Source of the DNA: Betaproteobacteria bacterium
Lineage (GTDB): Bacteria; Pseudomonadota; Gammaproteobacteria; Burkholderiales; SG8-39
Length of the DNA: 64,000 bases
Direction of reading: 5' to 3'
NCBI GenBank assembly: GCA_009693235.1
Contig: SHXR01000004.1
Span: forward strand, 26,403-90,402
In this document: piece after piece, positions 8,573 to 17,184 of the stretch
Numbering within the stretch: position 1 is the stretch's first letter
How the letters are laid out: the number at the start of each line of letters is the position of its first letter
The notes under the pieces: model-generated
The model's database searches: none
Seen by the model: the letters and a program-made list of their open reading frames with translations, nothing else
Told to the model about the DNA's origin: nothing
Made by a program: the position numbers and the translations under genes

Positions 8573-9379
8573 TCACGCCTGATTGAATGCCCCAGCCAGC
8601 CGCGCACCGGCGAATTTCTTGACCACCCCCTCGACCGCGCGGCGCGTGCCCTGCCCCACGAACGACATCACATAGTCGTAATTGCCGCAGCCCTCGTTCA
8701 CCGCGAAAGATCCCATTGCGCGCAATCGAAAGCCCGCGCTGTGAATGCCCGCGATGAGATCGCCCAGCGATCCGTCCGACGCAAAACGCCCGGTAATGAC
8801 GAGCCGGTTCGGCGTGTCCGAGAAAATCGGTTTCTTGGTGTACGCCCACCAGCTCGCGGCCGCACCACTGTCAATACCGCTCGCGATCGTATGGAGCCCA
8901 GGCACCAGCTTCACTAGCGAGCGCGAACCCACCACCGCCATCGAGCCATCGCCCGTCATCACTTCTTTGGCGGCTTCGACGGAATTCAGATGATGCTGTT
9001 CGCGCGGTACACCCGGGAAATTCTTATCGAGGTAAGCCGTGCATTGATGGATGGAGCCGTGTCCGACAATCTTACGGATGTGCTCCTTGGCGACACCGGG
9101 CTTCACATAGAGATTGCAGGCCAGCGGCACGACCTCTTGCTTCATCACCGAGTAGCCCCGGTCGATCAATTCGCGCCCGGGATGCGACTGGCCGGTTCGT
9201 TCCTGACCCAGAATGACGACCTCGACCTCACCGCGATCGAGCGCCTCGTAGCAGGCTTCCATCGACGCGCGGTACACCACCTCGCCGAACTCGGCATACT
9301 TCTCGCACATCAAGGTGGCTGCTTCGCCCGCGAAGGTGCCTGCGCTGCCAAGTGTTGCGGTCTTCAATTTTTCCGCCAT
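8573..9379 (-). CDS. Prephenate dehydratase-like protein with divergent active site
   Basis: The 268-residue protein has the periplasmic-binding-like PDT fold opening (ATLGSAGTFAGEAA, compare LGPxGTFSxEAA), a second lobe (SVEAAKEVMTGDGSMAVVGS) and an ACT-like tail (about 204-265, SLGDLIAGIHSAGFRLRAMG). The catalytic Thr-Arg-Phe motif expected near residue 190 reads TPNRL, so it is probably not a working prephenate dehydratase. It lies in a catabolic unit between VOC and PPOX genes rather than with aromatic biosynthesis genes. It may act on a related cyclic acid or only bind one; I cannot tell which. Confidence 0.72.
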   Translation of the reverse strand: MAEKLKTATLGSAGTFAGEAATLMCEKYAEFGEVVYRASMEACYEALDRGEVEVVILGQERTGQSHPGRELIDRGYSVMKQEVVPLACNLYVKPGVAKEHIRKIVGHGSIHQCTAYLDKNFPGVPREQHHLNSVEAAKEVMTGDGSMAVVGSRSLVKLVPGLHTIASGIDSGAAASWWAYTKKPIFSDTPNRLVITGRFASDGSLGDLIAGIHSAGFRLRAMGSFAVNEGCGNYDYVMSFVGQGTRRAVEGVVKKFAGARLAGAFNQA

Positions 9380-9433
9380 GTCGCCAGATCCTTTATCGTT
9401 TCGCCAATACGGAGAGAATGAAACCCACGTACG

Positions 9434-10036
9434 TTAAAGCGCCGCGGCATCTTTATTCGGACGGTCTTCATTGTTGGTGCGATGATCGCCTTGCAGCCAG
9501 CGCTTGAGTTCGCGATGTGCATCGGCGCGGCGCATGGCGTTGATGCGATCCACGTCGTCGTGATCGACCGTGAACTCCACGCGCAGACCATCCGGGCTCA
9601 TCATATAGGTCGACAAGCAGTACCCATGATCGAGTTCACGATGCAGGATGCCGGCCGCATTAGCCCGCTTGAGAATTTCATCGAAGGTGGTCCGCGTGAC
9701 TTTCAGCGCGATGTGGTGGTAACGGCCCACTTCCGGCTCGATCGCCTTGCACCGCTCGTACATCGCGTCGTCATCGAACTGAAAAAAGGCAAGCGCGCCG
9801 CCGTCGGCCATGCCGTAAAACGTATGGCAATACGCCATCTCACGCTGCACTTCCGGCCGTAAGCCGCTCTCGCACCAGGTCGCGATCAACGGCAAGCCGA
9901 TGATGTCTTCAAAGAATTGCCGGTTGATTTCCTGGTCACGCACCACGAACGCATAGTGATGAAGGCGTATCGGCAAATCGGCAAGTGGGCCCGCTACGCG
10001 CGGCGCTTGGGCACGATCCATTACGGTTGTTGGCAT
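9434..10036 (-). CDS. VOC family protein (glyoxalase/extradiol dioxygenase-like, single-module pair)
   Basis: The 200-residue protein has paired VOC half-motifs. The first is RLHHYAFVVRDQEINRQFFE. The second is YHHIALKV, with a late GLRVEFTVDHDD that supplies a metal-ligand-like Glu. Candidate metal ligands are the two HH pairs and that Glu. The start ATG at 10036 follows GGAG by about 8 bases; upstream in-frame starts lack a ribosome site. It is the first gene of the unit running down to the DUF3500 pseudogene and is divergent from the NitT/TauT-type importer. The 218 bp between them contain no gene and presumably hold divergent promoters. Confidence 0.82.
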   Translation of the reverse strand: MPTTVMDRAQAPRVAGPLADLPIRLHHYAFVVRDQEINRQFFEDIIGLPLIATWCESGLRPEVQREMAYCHTFYGMADGGALAFFQFDDDAMYERCKAIEPEVGRYHHIALKVTRTTFDEILKRANAAGILHRELDHGYCLSTYMMSPDGLRVEFTVDHDDVDRINAMRRADAHRELKRWLQGDHRTNNEDRPNKDAAAL

Positions 10037-10254
10037 GGAATTCTCCTGCATGGGTCTATTTCTGTGAATCGTACCGCCAATTGCACCAACCGTATTGCGC
10101 GGCCGGCAAAGACGGTCATCGTCAGGTGGAACAGCGCAGTGCATGCCACCGGAAACACGGCGTTCGATGGTGCGCAGCAACGCACCGCTTTTCTGCCCCA
10201 CGCGCGGCGGCGATCTGCGCGACAATGAGTGCGGATTCCATGGAGACCCCCCCT

Positions 10255-11259
10255 GTGCAGCGCATACCCCTTATCACCTATCTCACACTCATCCTGCTGA
10301 CGTCTGGCATTGGCTCTGTCTTCGCTGCCGACAAACTGAAATTCGGCATGTTGCGCGTGCCAAACGCCTCCTATATTGGCATCGAGCGCGGTTTCTTCGC
10401 CGAGCAGAACCTCGACATCGAAGTCGTTTATTTTCGCTCAGGTGCGGAACTCGTTCCGTCGCTGGCGACCGGACAGATCGACATCGCCGCCACCACCGCC
10501 GGTGCCGCGCTCTACAACAGCATTGCGCAAGGCGTGAAGGTGAAAATCGTCGCCGACTATCAAAGCCTGCGGCCCGATGAACCATCCGGCAGCACCAACT
10601 GGATCGTCGTAAGGAAGGCGCTCATCGATTCCGGAACGTTCAAGACACCGGCCGACGCGAAGGGCAAGGCGATCGCCATCACCGCCCGCGGGCAGATCAC
10701 CCACTTTTTTGCCGGGCGCTTTCTGGAGAACGCCGGCCTCACCGAAAAAGATGCACGCTTGGTCACGATGTCGTATCCGGATATGCTTGCAGCGTTCAAA
10801 GGTGGCTCGATCGATGTCGCGATGTGGATCGATCCGTTCATGACCATCGGCGAGCAGAACGGTTTCTCCAAGCGTTTCATGAGCGTCGCGGAAATCATGC
10901 CCGATCTCACCGTTGGGGTGGTGATGTACGGGGAACGGCTCACCGAGAAGGATCGTAAGATGGGCGAGCGCTTCATGGCGGGCTTTCACAAGGCGAATCG
11001 GTGGCTGCGTGCCAACATCAATGATCCGTCGGGCCGCAAGGACATTGCGAAGATCTATCAGAAGTACATCCCGGTCGAGGATGCGTCGGCCTATGAACGC
11101 GTCGCGATTGGCGTCGGACGTGATTCACTCACACCAAACGTCGATGGTCCGAACGGATTGCGGGTGCAACGCGACTGGTACGCCAAGCAAGGATTGATTC
11201 CCAAACTCCCGGATCTGAAAGACGCGGTGGATCCGTCTTTCGCGCAAACGCTCAAGTAA
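10255..11259 (+). CDS. NitT/TauT-type ABC transporter substrate-binding protein (SsuA/NMT1-like)
   Basis: This is the periplasmic receptor of a sulfonate/nitrate/taurine-type importer. A signal peptide (hydrophobic core ITYLTLILLTSGIG, cleavage near VFA-AD) precedes the NMT1-like domain beginning KLKFGMLRVPNASYIGIERG, in which an amine- or acid-binding cleft is expected. The length is 334 residues. The GTG at 10255 has a GGAG site 9 bases upstream; in-frame ATGs at 10225 and 10240 have no ribosome site. ATPase and permease genes follow directly. The family covers sulfonates, nitrate, thiamin precursors and aromatic acids, so the substrate is open. Confidence 0.88.
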   Translation: MQRIPLITYLTLILLTSGIGSVFAADKLKFGMLRVPNASYIGIERGFFAEQNLDIEVVYFRSGAELVPSLATGQIDIAATTAGAALYNSIAQGVKVKIVADYQSLRPDEPSGSTNWIVVRKALIDSGTFKTPADAKGKAIAITARGQITHFFAGRFLENAGLTEKDARLVTMSYPDMLAAFKGGSIDVAMWIDPFMTIGEQNGFSKRFMSVAEIMPDLTVGVVMYGERLTEKDRKMGERFMAGFHKANRWLRANINDPSGRKDIAKIYQKYIPVEDASAYERVAIGVGRDSLTPNVDGPNGLRVQRDWYAKQGLIPKLPDLKDAVDPSFAQTLK

Positions 11260-11262
11260 CGC

Positions 11263-12099
11263 GTGCCGGACAAAATCGTCATCCGCGAGGTCGGGCGAAC
11301 CTTTGACGTCAAGGGCGGTGTGTTTGCGGCACTCGATCGCGTTTCGCTTGATGTGCAGGACAAAGAATTTCTTTGCATCGTCGGTCCCAGCGGATGCGGT
11401 AAATCCACCTTGCTTCGCATGCTGGGCGGGCTCGAACATCCCACCAGCGGCATCCTCACGATCCACCACGGGGAAGCCGATCGCCCACTGACGGCGATGA
11501 TCTTCCAGGAAGAATCGGTGTTCCCCTGGCTCACGGTAGAAAAGAACGCCGCCTACGGCCTCAAGGTCACCGGCACTTGGCGCGGGCCGGAAAGCGTCGA
11601 ACGGGTCGACTACTTTCTGGAGAAGACGGGCCTCGCACGCTTTCGTACGTTCTATCCGTATCAGCTCTCGGGCGGTATGAAGCAGCGCTTGTCGGTGGCG
11701 CGTGCGTTCGTGACCAATCCGGAAATTCTGCTGATGGACGAGCCATTCGCCGCCCTCGACGAACAGAACAAACTCCTTCTCCAACAAGAACTCGGCAAGC
11801 TCTGGGAAGAAAATCGCGGCACGGTGGTGTTCATCACGCATAGCCTCGATGAAGCGGTGCTGCTTGGCGATCGCGTGCTGGTGATGAGCTCAGCACCCGG
11901 CCGAATCAAACAATCTATTCCGATTCCGTTCGAACGTCCCCGCACCTTGATGTCGTTACGACGCACACCTGAGTTCAATCGCATCACGCAAGAACTCTGG
12001 GATCTGCTGCGCGATGAAGTCGAACGAGCGCGCGCCGAGGAGTCGGGGCGGGTCGCGGCCACGGCCACAGTGACGATCAACGCTGAGTCGGCGGGATAG
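11263..12099 (+). CDS. NitT/TauT-type ABC transporter ATP-binding protein (SsuB/TauB-like)
   Basis: This is the ATPase for the importer of the flanking genes. Walker A GPSGCGKST, signature LSGGMKQRLS and Walker B ILLMDEPFAALDEQ are intact, as is the H-loop (FITHSLDEAV). The GTG start lies three bases after the binding-protein stop, which points to translational coupling without a ribosome site of its own. At 278 residues it is slightly longer than SsuB because of a C-terminal tail. Confidence 0.9.
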   Translation: MPDKIVIREVGRTFDVKGGVFAALDRVSLDVQDKEFLCIVGPSGCGKSTLLRMLGGLEHPTSGILTIHHGEADRPLTAMIFQEESVFPWLTVEKNAAYGLKVTGTWRGPESVERVDYFLEKTGLARFRTFYPYQLSGGMKQRLSVARAFVTNPEILLMDEPFAALDEQNKLLLQQELGKLWEENRGTVVFITHSLDEAVLLGDRVLVMSSAPGRIKQSIPIPFERPRTLMSLRRTPEFNRITQELWDLLRDEVERARAEESGRVAATATVTINAESAG

Positions 12100-12118
12100 G
12101 TTCTTCAACATAGCCGCC

Positions 12119-12919
12119 ATGCCAACCCCACTGCCCGCCTCTCCCCGCCGGCGCACCTTGCGCCAGCAACGCTGGATACCGATGTGGATCGTCTCACCGC
12201 TTGCATTGCTATTGCTCTGGGAAGCGTGCGCACGGCTTGGTTTCATCGAAGTGCGGTTCTTCCCCGCGCCATCGACCATCTTCGCCAAATTATGGGAACT
12301 GATTGGCACGGCCGGCTTCTGGATCGATGTCGGCACGAGTCTGCGCCGCATGTTCATCGGCTTTTTCATGGGCGCGATTCCTGGATTGATCGTCGGACTT
12401 GCGATGGGACTCTTTCGCCCGGTGCGCGAAATTTGTCAGCCACTCGTTGCCGCACTCTATCCGCTCCCCAAGATCGCCATACTGCCTTTGATCCTCCTCA
12501 TCTTCGGCATCGGCGAACTATCGAAGTACGTGATCGTCGCGATCGGCGTGTTCTTCCTCATGACGATCAACACCTTCGCGGGCGTCGCGAATATTCCCGC
12601 CATCTACTTCGATGTGGCGCGCAACTTGCGCGCGTCCCGCTGGCACATTTACCTCACGGTCGCGTTGCCCGGTGCCCTGCCCGGCATCTTCACGGGGCTA
12701 CGCGTGTGCATGGGCGTCGCGCTGCTATTGCTGGTCGCGGCCGAATTCGTCGGCGCGGAGGAAGGGATCGGCTATCGCATCTGGTGGGCGTGGTCGGTGT
12801 TCTGGGTCACCAACATGTACGTCGGGTTCGCGGTGATCGCCCTGCTCGGATTTCTCTCGGCCTACTTCGTCGATTGGCTAGAACGAAGGTTTTTGCCGTG
12901 GCAAAGAAGGCAGACGTAG
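12119..12919 (+). CDS. NitT/TauT-type ABC transporter permease (SsuC/TauC-like)
   Basis: This is the membrane component of the importer. It is a 266-residue BPD_transp_1 protein with six or so hydrophobic segments and the EAA-type cytoplasmic loop (about FDVARNLRASRWHIYLTVALPGALPGIFTG). It follows the ATPase gene by 19 bases and ends the three-gene operon. The next gene is the unrelated toxin-antitoxin remnant. Confidence 0.9.
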   Translation: MPTPLPASPRRRTLRQQRWIPMWIVSPLALLLLWEACARLGFIEVRFFPAPSTIFAKLWELIGTAGFWIDVGTSLRRMFIGFFMGAIPGLIVGLAMGLFRPVREICQPLVAALYPLPKIAILPLILLIFGIGELSKYVIVAIGVFFLMTINTFAGVANIPAIYFDVARNLRASRWHIYLTVALPGALPGIFTGLRVCMGVALLLLVAAEFVGAEEGIGYRIWWAWSVFWVTNMYVGFAVIALLGFLSAYFVDWLERRFLPWQRRQT

Positions 12920-12966
12920 GGACGACCGCACAAAATTCTCTCTTACGGAGGGCAACGCACCACATG

Positions 12967-12981
12967 GTCATGTAGAATGAC
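12967..12981. promoter_or_regulatory. Inverted repeat upstream of antitoxin, possible operator
   Basis: GTCAT-5-ATGAC forms a perfect short inverted repeat 41 bases upstream of the antitoxin start. Phd/YefM-type antitoxins autoregulate by binding such palindromes, so this may be the relic of the operator. It is short and could be chance. Confidence 0.35.
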
Positions 12982-13022
12982 TATGTGGACGGCGGACCGC
13001 GTCTGACCGGCAAGGAGCCATC

Positions 13023-13153
13023 ATGAAGCAGATCAACATCGCCCAGGCCAAGGCGCAGTTATCCGAACTGGTCAACCGGGCAGTGTCATCGGGATGGCAA
13101 AGCTCGCCGACGATTTCGATGCGCCGCTGCCGGACTTCGCGCCTTATCGCTAG
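13023..13153 (+). pseudogene. Truncated Phd/YefM-type antitoxin with internal deletion and frameshift
   Basis: The first 22 codons encode MKQINIAQAKAQLSELVNRA plus VS, the conserved N-terminal DNA-binding start of a Phd/YefM antitoxin. The sequence then jumps in another frame to MAKLADDFDAPLPDFAPYR and a stop at 13151-13153, the usual toxin-binding tail of these antitoxins. About 35-40 middle residues, which normally carry the EEVIIARxGKPVA segment, are missing. The locus therefore encodes no complete antitoxin. A clean AAGGAG ribosome site remains. It sits just upstream of the VapC gene. Confidence 0.72.
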
Positions 13154-13171
13154 ACACGACGTGCGGGCACC

Positions 13172-13558
13172 ATGTGCTTACTGCTCGACTCTCATATTTT
13201 TCTTTGGTGGGTGACCAACGATCGCCGCTTAACGCCCAAGGTTCGACGCGTAATTTCGTCAGACACGAGTGATTGTCTGCTGAGCCACGCGAGCGTTTGG
13301 GAAATGGCGATCAAGGTATCGCTCGGAAAGCTCCATTTGGATCGTCCGGTCGGTCGGTTCGTCGAGGATCAATGCGCGTTGAATGGTTTCAGCCTCCTCG
13401 CCATCGCGTTTCGGCATGTCATCGCCGTCGAATCACTCCCGTGGCATCACCGCGATCCGTTCGATCGTCTGCTTGCCGCACAAGCGAAGGAAGACGGCCT
13501 CACGTTGGTGACGCGTGACGCGAACCTTGCACAATACGGTATTAAGACGATCGGCTGA
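13172..13558 (+). CDS. vapC: VapC-type PIN domain ribonuclease toxin
   Basis: This is the type II toxin, expected to cleave structured RNA such as tRNA. The 128-residue PIN domain keeps the acidic metal-binding set: Asp6 (LLLDSH), Glu44 (SVWEM), Asp95/Asp98 (HRDPFDRLL) and Asp116 (TRDANL). The ATG lies 19 bases after the end of the broken antitoxin. The ORF is full length, but without its antitoxin it may be silent, inactive or neutralised in trans. Confidence 0.85.
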   Translation: MCLLLDSHIFLWWVTNDRRLTPKVRRVISSDTSDCLLSHASVWEMAIKVSLGKLHLDRPVGRFVEDQCALNGFSLLAIAFRHVIAVESLPWHHRDPFDRLLAAQAKEDGLTLVTRDANLAQYGIKTIG

Positions 13559-13591
13559 CACGTGGCCGCCGTTGGCGCCAAGCCGGCAGCC

Positions 13592-14809
13592 CTACCCCAT
13601 CCCCGCCAACGCCTCCTCGACCCGCCCGGCAATCGCTCCGGATACAACAATCGGACGATCTGCCTGCAGAGGCAGCGTCACTTCGGCGCGCGCCTCCGAT
13701 GAGGCGATCATCGCCAGACACACATCGAGATTGGCAGCGCCCCAGCGCGCGTCGTGGGTAACAGGCTGCCCGGCGATTGCATCGGCAAGTTCATCGAGGA
13801 CGGGTGTGCGCCCCTGCGGCAAGCCATCGATACCGATCGTGCACTGTATCCAATCGGCACTGACTTGCACGCCTTCGGGAACGAGGCGCACGTCGCCCCG
13901 CTCGCAGCTGGCGATCATCAGGCCAAAGAACGCTGGAAATTCGCCTGTTTTGATCAGCTCTGCCTGCCGCGAGGTCGACGCATATTTCGCCGCACCCGCA
14001 ACCTCGGTGGGACCGGCACGCAATTGCTTGCGCGCGGTGGCGTACTCGTAGCTTGCGCGGCGTCCCGTCTCACTGATGCCGCATGTGAGGTCAGTGCCTG
14101 GCAGATGGTCGTAGCCAGAATAGAACAATGACGCGCTAGCCCCATCTACAAACTGCATGAACGTGCTGAATGCGCCATCGCCTGGGCGTTCACGATCCCA
14201 ATCGCCGATCGTTGCACGCACGGTGCGGGGCACGGCGCCACCTGCCAGATAACGGACCATATCAATCTGATGCGCGGCTTGCCGGTAGACGGTGCCACCG
14301 CCTTGCGCACGATCGAATTCCGCTGCCAGACGCGGCCGAAACATCCAGTCGGTGTAGTTGAGTCCGTTGATCGCTCGCAGCCGCCCGAGCTTTCCGGAGG
14401 CAATGACTGCCCGCATGATCTGCATGCCCGGCTCGAAACTCTGCGAGTGTCCCACGACCAGTGTGCGCTTGGCCCGATCACTCGCTGCCAGCATCGCTTG
14501 CGATTGCGGCCTGCTCACCGCCATCGGCTTTTCGACGATGACGTGCTTGCCCGCATTGAGTGCGGCGGTGACATGTTCGGCATGCAACCAAGTGGGGGTG
14601 GCAACAAAAATAGCGTCGATGTCACGCGCCGCGCATAACGCGTCGAGGCTTGCATAGCGCGCAAGGTCGGGTTGCGCTGCGTAGGCCGCGAGCGCTTCCG
14701 GCCGTACATCGCAGACTGCAGCCAGCCGAACGTGCGGATGCGCCTCGACATACGGCGCCATCGCCCGGCCGGCGGGCCCAAGACCGAGAATCCCGAGCGC
14801 TGCCTTCAC
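13592..14809 (-). CDS. Gfo/Idh/MocA-family oxidoreductase, phthalate dihydrodiol dehydrogenase-like
   Basis: This NAD(P)-dependent dehydrogenase has an N-terminal Rossmann fold (GILGLGPAG, about 6-14) and the family EKP motif at 93-95, with a C-terminal GFO_IDH substrate domain. The 405-residue length is typical. Its immediate upstream neighbour, 8 bases away, is a Rieske oxygenase of the phthalate 4,5-dioxygenase type. In phthalate degradation the cis-dihydrodiol dehydrogenase belongs to this same family, so it plausibly rearomatises the oxygenase product. This is inferred from family and context. Confidence 0.82.
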   Translation of the reverse strand: MKAALGILGLGPAGRAMAPYVEAHPHVRLAAVCDVRPEALAAYAAQPDLARYASLDALCAARDIDAIFVATPTWLHAEHVTAALNAGKHVIVEKPMAVSRPQSQAMLAASDRAKRTLVVGHSQSFEPGMQIMRAVIASGKLGRLRAINGLNYTDWMFRPRLAAEFDRAQGGGTVYRQAAHQIDMVRYLAGGAVPRTVRATIGDWDRERPGDGAFSTFMQFVDGASASLFYSGYDHLPGTDLTCGISETGRRASYEYATARKQLRAGPTEVAGAAKYASTSRQAELIKTGEFPAFFGLMIASCERGDVRLVPEGVQVSADWIQCTIGIDGLPQGRTPVLDELADAIAGQPVTHDARWGAANLDVCLAMIASSEARAEVTLPLQADRPIVVSGAIAGRVEEALAGMG

Positions 14810-14817
14810 GCGGGCAA

Positions 14818-16068
14818 CTACTTCGCGGTCACCAGATTGCTGCGTTCGGCGGCATCGAACATCGCATTGATTTCCGCGACGATCGGCGAATGCCGAATGG
14901 CTTGATGTTTGAACAGCTCGGCGCGAAACATCGATGTTTCCCCGAGCTTGTTGTGCTCGATGGGCAGTTCAATGCAGCGATTGAGCGCCGGGTCGCGCAC
15001 CGTACCGATTGGGTCCAGCCCGGCCTCGATGCGTTCGAGTTGTTCCTTGTGCATGCGGCGCAGCATCACAATGCCGACGTCCGACGATGCGAGCATTTCC
15101 TTGCTGCGATCGGCGATCGGCCCTTGACCTGCCCACACCGCGACGTCCTGACCATCGATGAAATCGACGATCCGCTCGCCCTTCGCATCGAAGAGCGGCA
15201 CTTCGTAACTGGGAATGACCGTTTGCTTGGCGGGCCTGGCGCCCTCGGCACGATAGACGTTGTACCAAATGTGCCATGTGTTGGTGTCATCGATTGGCAC
15301 GCGAATCTGCAATTGATGGATGCCCGCACCGCCCACGAGCAACGTAATCGGGAATACCACCGGATGGCCAATCTTCCAGTCATCGTCTACTTCGGTACGC
15401 CCTTCGAGGACGCGCCGCTTGATGATGCCGTATTCGAACGGATCAAAACCGATCTTCACGTTCTTCCGCGTGAAAAGGCGGGTCTGTTCGGTGCTGCCAC
15501 CGGTACTTAGCCAGTAATTGAGCAAATGCCCATGGAGCCATTGCACATGATGCGGATCGACGGAGTTTTCCATCGCCTGCAGCCAGTTGCAATCGACCAT
15601 CGCATGACCGATATCGCGCAGCACGTTGTCCCACACATAAAGATCGAAGCGCGGCAGTAACGGCGCAGGCTTTGGACCCATATAGGCAAACACCAGACCA
15701 CCCAACTCTTCGGCCGGATAGGCCTTGATCCGCGCCTGCGGATTCAGCCGTGATTCGGCCGGCTGCTCGATGCATTGACCATCATGCGAGTAAAGCCAGC
15801 CGTGATAGCCGCAGCGAATGCCGCTCTTCTCGCAGATGGCGACCGACAGATCCGCGCGCCGATGCGCACATTGCCGATCGACCACGCCCACTTTTCCGTT
15901 GCCGTCGCGAAAGACGATGAGGTCTTCGCACATGAGGCGCTTTTTCACCGGACGCGAACCAATCTCGGCCGAGGTGGCAATCGGCATCCAATAGCGGCGC
16001 AGCAGCTCACCGGTCGGCGTGCCAGGCCCGACACGGGTCAATCGTTCATTTTCTTCCACGGACAGCAT
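14818..16068 (-). CDS. Rieske [2Fe-2S] oxygenase, phthalate 4,5-dioxygenase family
   Basis: This is the terminal oxygenase for an aromatic carboxylate-like substrate. The Rieske ligands are Cys67-x-His69 and Cys86-x2-His89. The mononuclear iron site is Asn168-x2-Asp171-x2-His174-x4-His179. At 416 residues it resembles OphA2/Pht3-like homohexameric oxygenases more than VanA. It is followed 8 bases downstream by the Gfo/Idh dehydrogenase, and the pair forms a two-gene minus-strand unit. No reductase gene is present in the window. It is divergent from the Bug gene at 16214, which could supply the substrate. Confidence 0.9.
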   Translation of the reverse strand: MLSVEENERLTRVGPGTPTGELLRRYWMPIATSAEIGSRPVKKRLMCEDLIVFRDGNGKVGVVDRQCAHRRADLSVAICEKSGIRCGYHGWLYSHDGQCIEQPAESRLNPQARIKAYPAEELGGLVFAYMGPKPAPLLPRFDLYVWDNVLRDIGHAMVDCNWLQAMENSVDPHHVQWLHGHLLNYWLSTGGSTEQTRLFTRKNVKIGFDPFEYGIIKRRVLEGRTEVDDDWKIGHPVVFPITLLVGGAGIHQLQIRVPIDDTNTWHIWYNVYRAEGARPAKQTVIPSYEVPLFDAKGERIVDFIDGQDVAVWAGQGPIADRSKEMLASSDVGIVMLRRMHKEQLERIEAGLDPIGTVRDPALNRCIELPIEHNKLGETSMFRAELFKHQAIRHSPIVAEINAMFDAAERSNLVTAK

Positions 16069-16213
16069 GCCTCGATCTCCTCACAACACCATCGTGGACC
16101 GCACGATAGCACTCGCTGCAACCGGAACCAATACCGCGCGGGCGATATTACAATGGTAAGCACAACCGCTCAATGAGGCGGCCATGCCCACCACCCGCCG
16201 GAGGAGACCTGTC

Positions 16214-17182
16214 GTGAATCGAGTCGTGTTGATCGTTGTGACTGCCATCGGCCTCTTGGCAGCGTTACCCGGCGCGGCGCAGGATTATCCCAATCGTCCG
16301 ATCAAGCTCGTGGCGCCCTATCCGCCCGGTGGCCAAGCCGATGTGATCGGCCGGCTGGTGTGCCTCCACATGGGCCCACTGCTCAATCAGCAATGCGTCG
16401 TCGAGAATCGACCCGGTGCGGGCGGTGTTCCCGGTACCGAATTCGTCGTGAAATCGCCGCCAGACGGCTATGTACTGCTGCTCGCCGATTCGGGTCAATG
16501 GGCCGTCGCCCCGGCCATGATGGCCAAGCCGTCCTACGACCCGGTGAAGGATTTGGCGCCGGTGGGTCTCATTACCACCTCATCGATGTTTATCGCGGTG
16601 CACGCCTCGGTACCCGCGAACAACTTGCAGGAGTTCATCGCGCTGGTTCGCTCCAAGCCGGGCACGATGCAGTACGGCTCCTCGGGCAACGCGACGGTGC
16701 ATCATCTCGCCATGGAGACCTTCAAGGCGGCGATGGGTCTTGATATGCAACACATCCCGTACAAAGGCGCGGGCCAATCGGTACCGGCATTGGCGAGCGG
16801 GCAAATTTCCGTGGTGCTCGCCGGACTCACCAATCTCGCACCGTTTGCCAAAACCGGTCAGGTGAAAGTGCTTGGGGCGACCACCCAGAAGCGCTCGCCC
16901 CTCGCGCCCAATGTCGCAGGCATGGCGGAAGTCGGTGCGACCGGCGTCGATTTCCCGGGCGAACTCGCGCTCTTCGCACCGACCGGCACGCCGCGCCCGA
17001 TCATCGACAAGCTCTCCACGGCACTGCAGGCCGCCGGTCGAACGCCCGAGTTTGCCACCCGCCTGCATGCGGTTGGCATTGAGCCTGCGACCACCACCCC
17101 GGAACAACTCGCCGAAATCATCCGCGCGGATCAAGACAAATACCGCCGCGCCATCAAGCTCACCGGCGCGAAGGTAGAGTAG
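16214..17182 (+). CDS. Bug/TctC-family periplasmic substrate-binding protein
   Basis: This is a tripartite tricarboxylate transporter-type receptor of 322 residues, with a signal peptide ending near GAAQ and the diagnostic YPNRPIKLVAPYPPGGQAD start. The GTG at 16214 has a strong GGAGGAG site 7 bases upstream; the ATG at 16184 does not, so I prefer the GTG. No tctA or tctB membrane genes are nearby. It is followed after two bases by the molybdopterin-subunit gene, suggesting co-expression. Ligands of this family include citrate, other carboxylates and aromatic acids. Confidence 0.9.
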   Translation: MNRVVLIVVTAIGLLAALPGAAQDYPNRPIKLVAPYPPGGQADVIGRLVCLHMGPLLNQQCVVENRPGAGGVPGTEFVVKSPPDGYVLLLADSGQWAVAPAMMAKPSYDPVKDLAPVGLITTSSMFIAVHASVPANNLQEFIALVRSKPGTMQYGSSGNATVHHLAMETFKAAMGLDMQHIPYKGAGQSVPALASGQISVVLAGLTNLAPFAKTGQVKVLGATTQKRSPLAPNVAGMAEVGATGVDFPGELALFAPTGTPRPIIDKLSTALQAAGRTPEFATRLHAVGIEPATTTPEQLAEIIRADQDKYRRAIKLTGAKVE

Positions 17183-17184
17183 GC

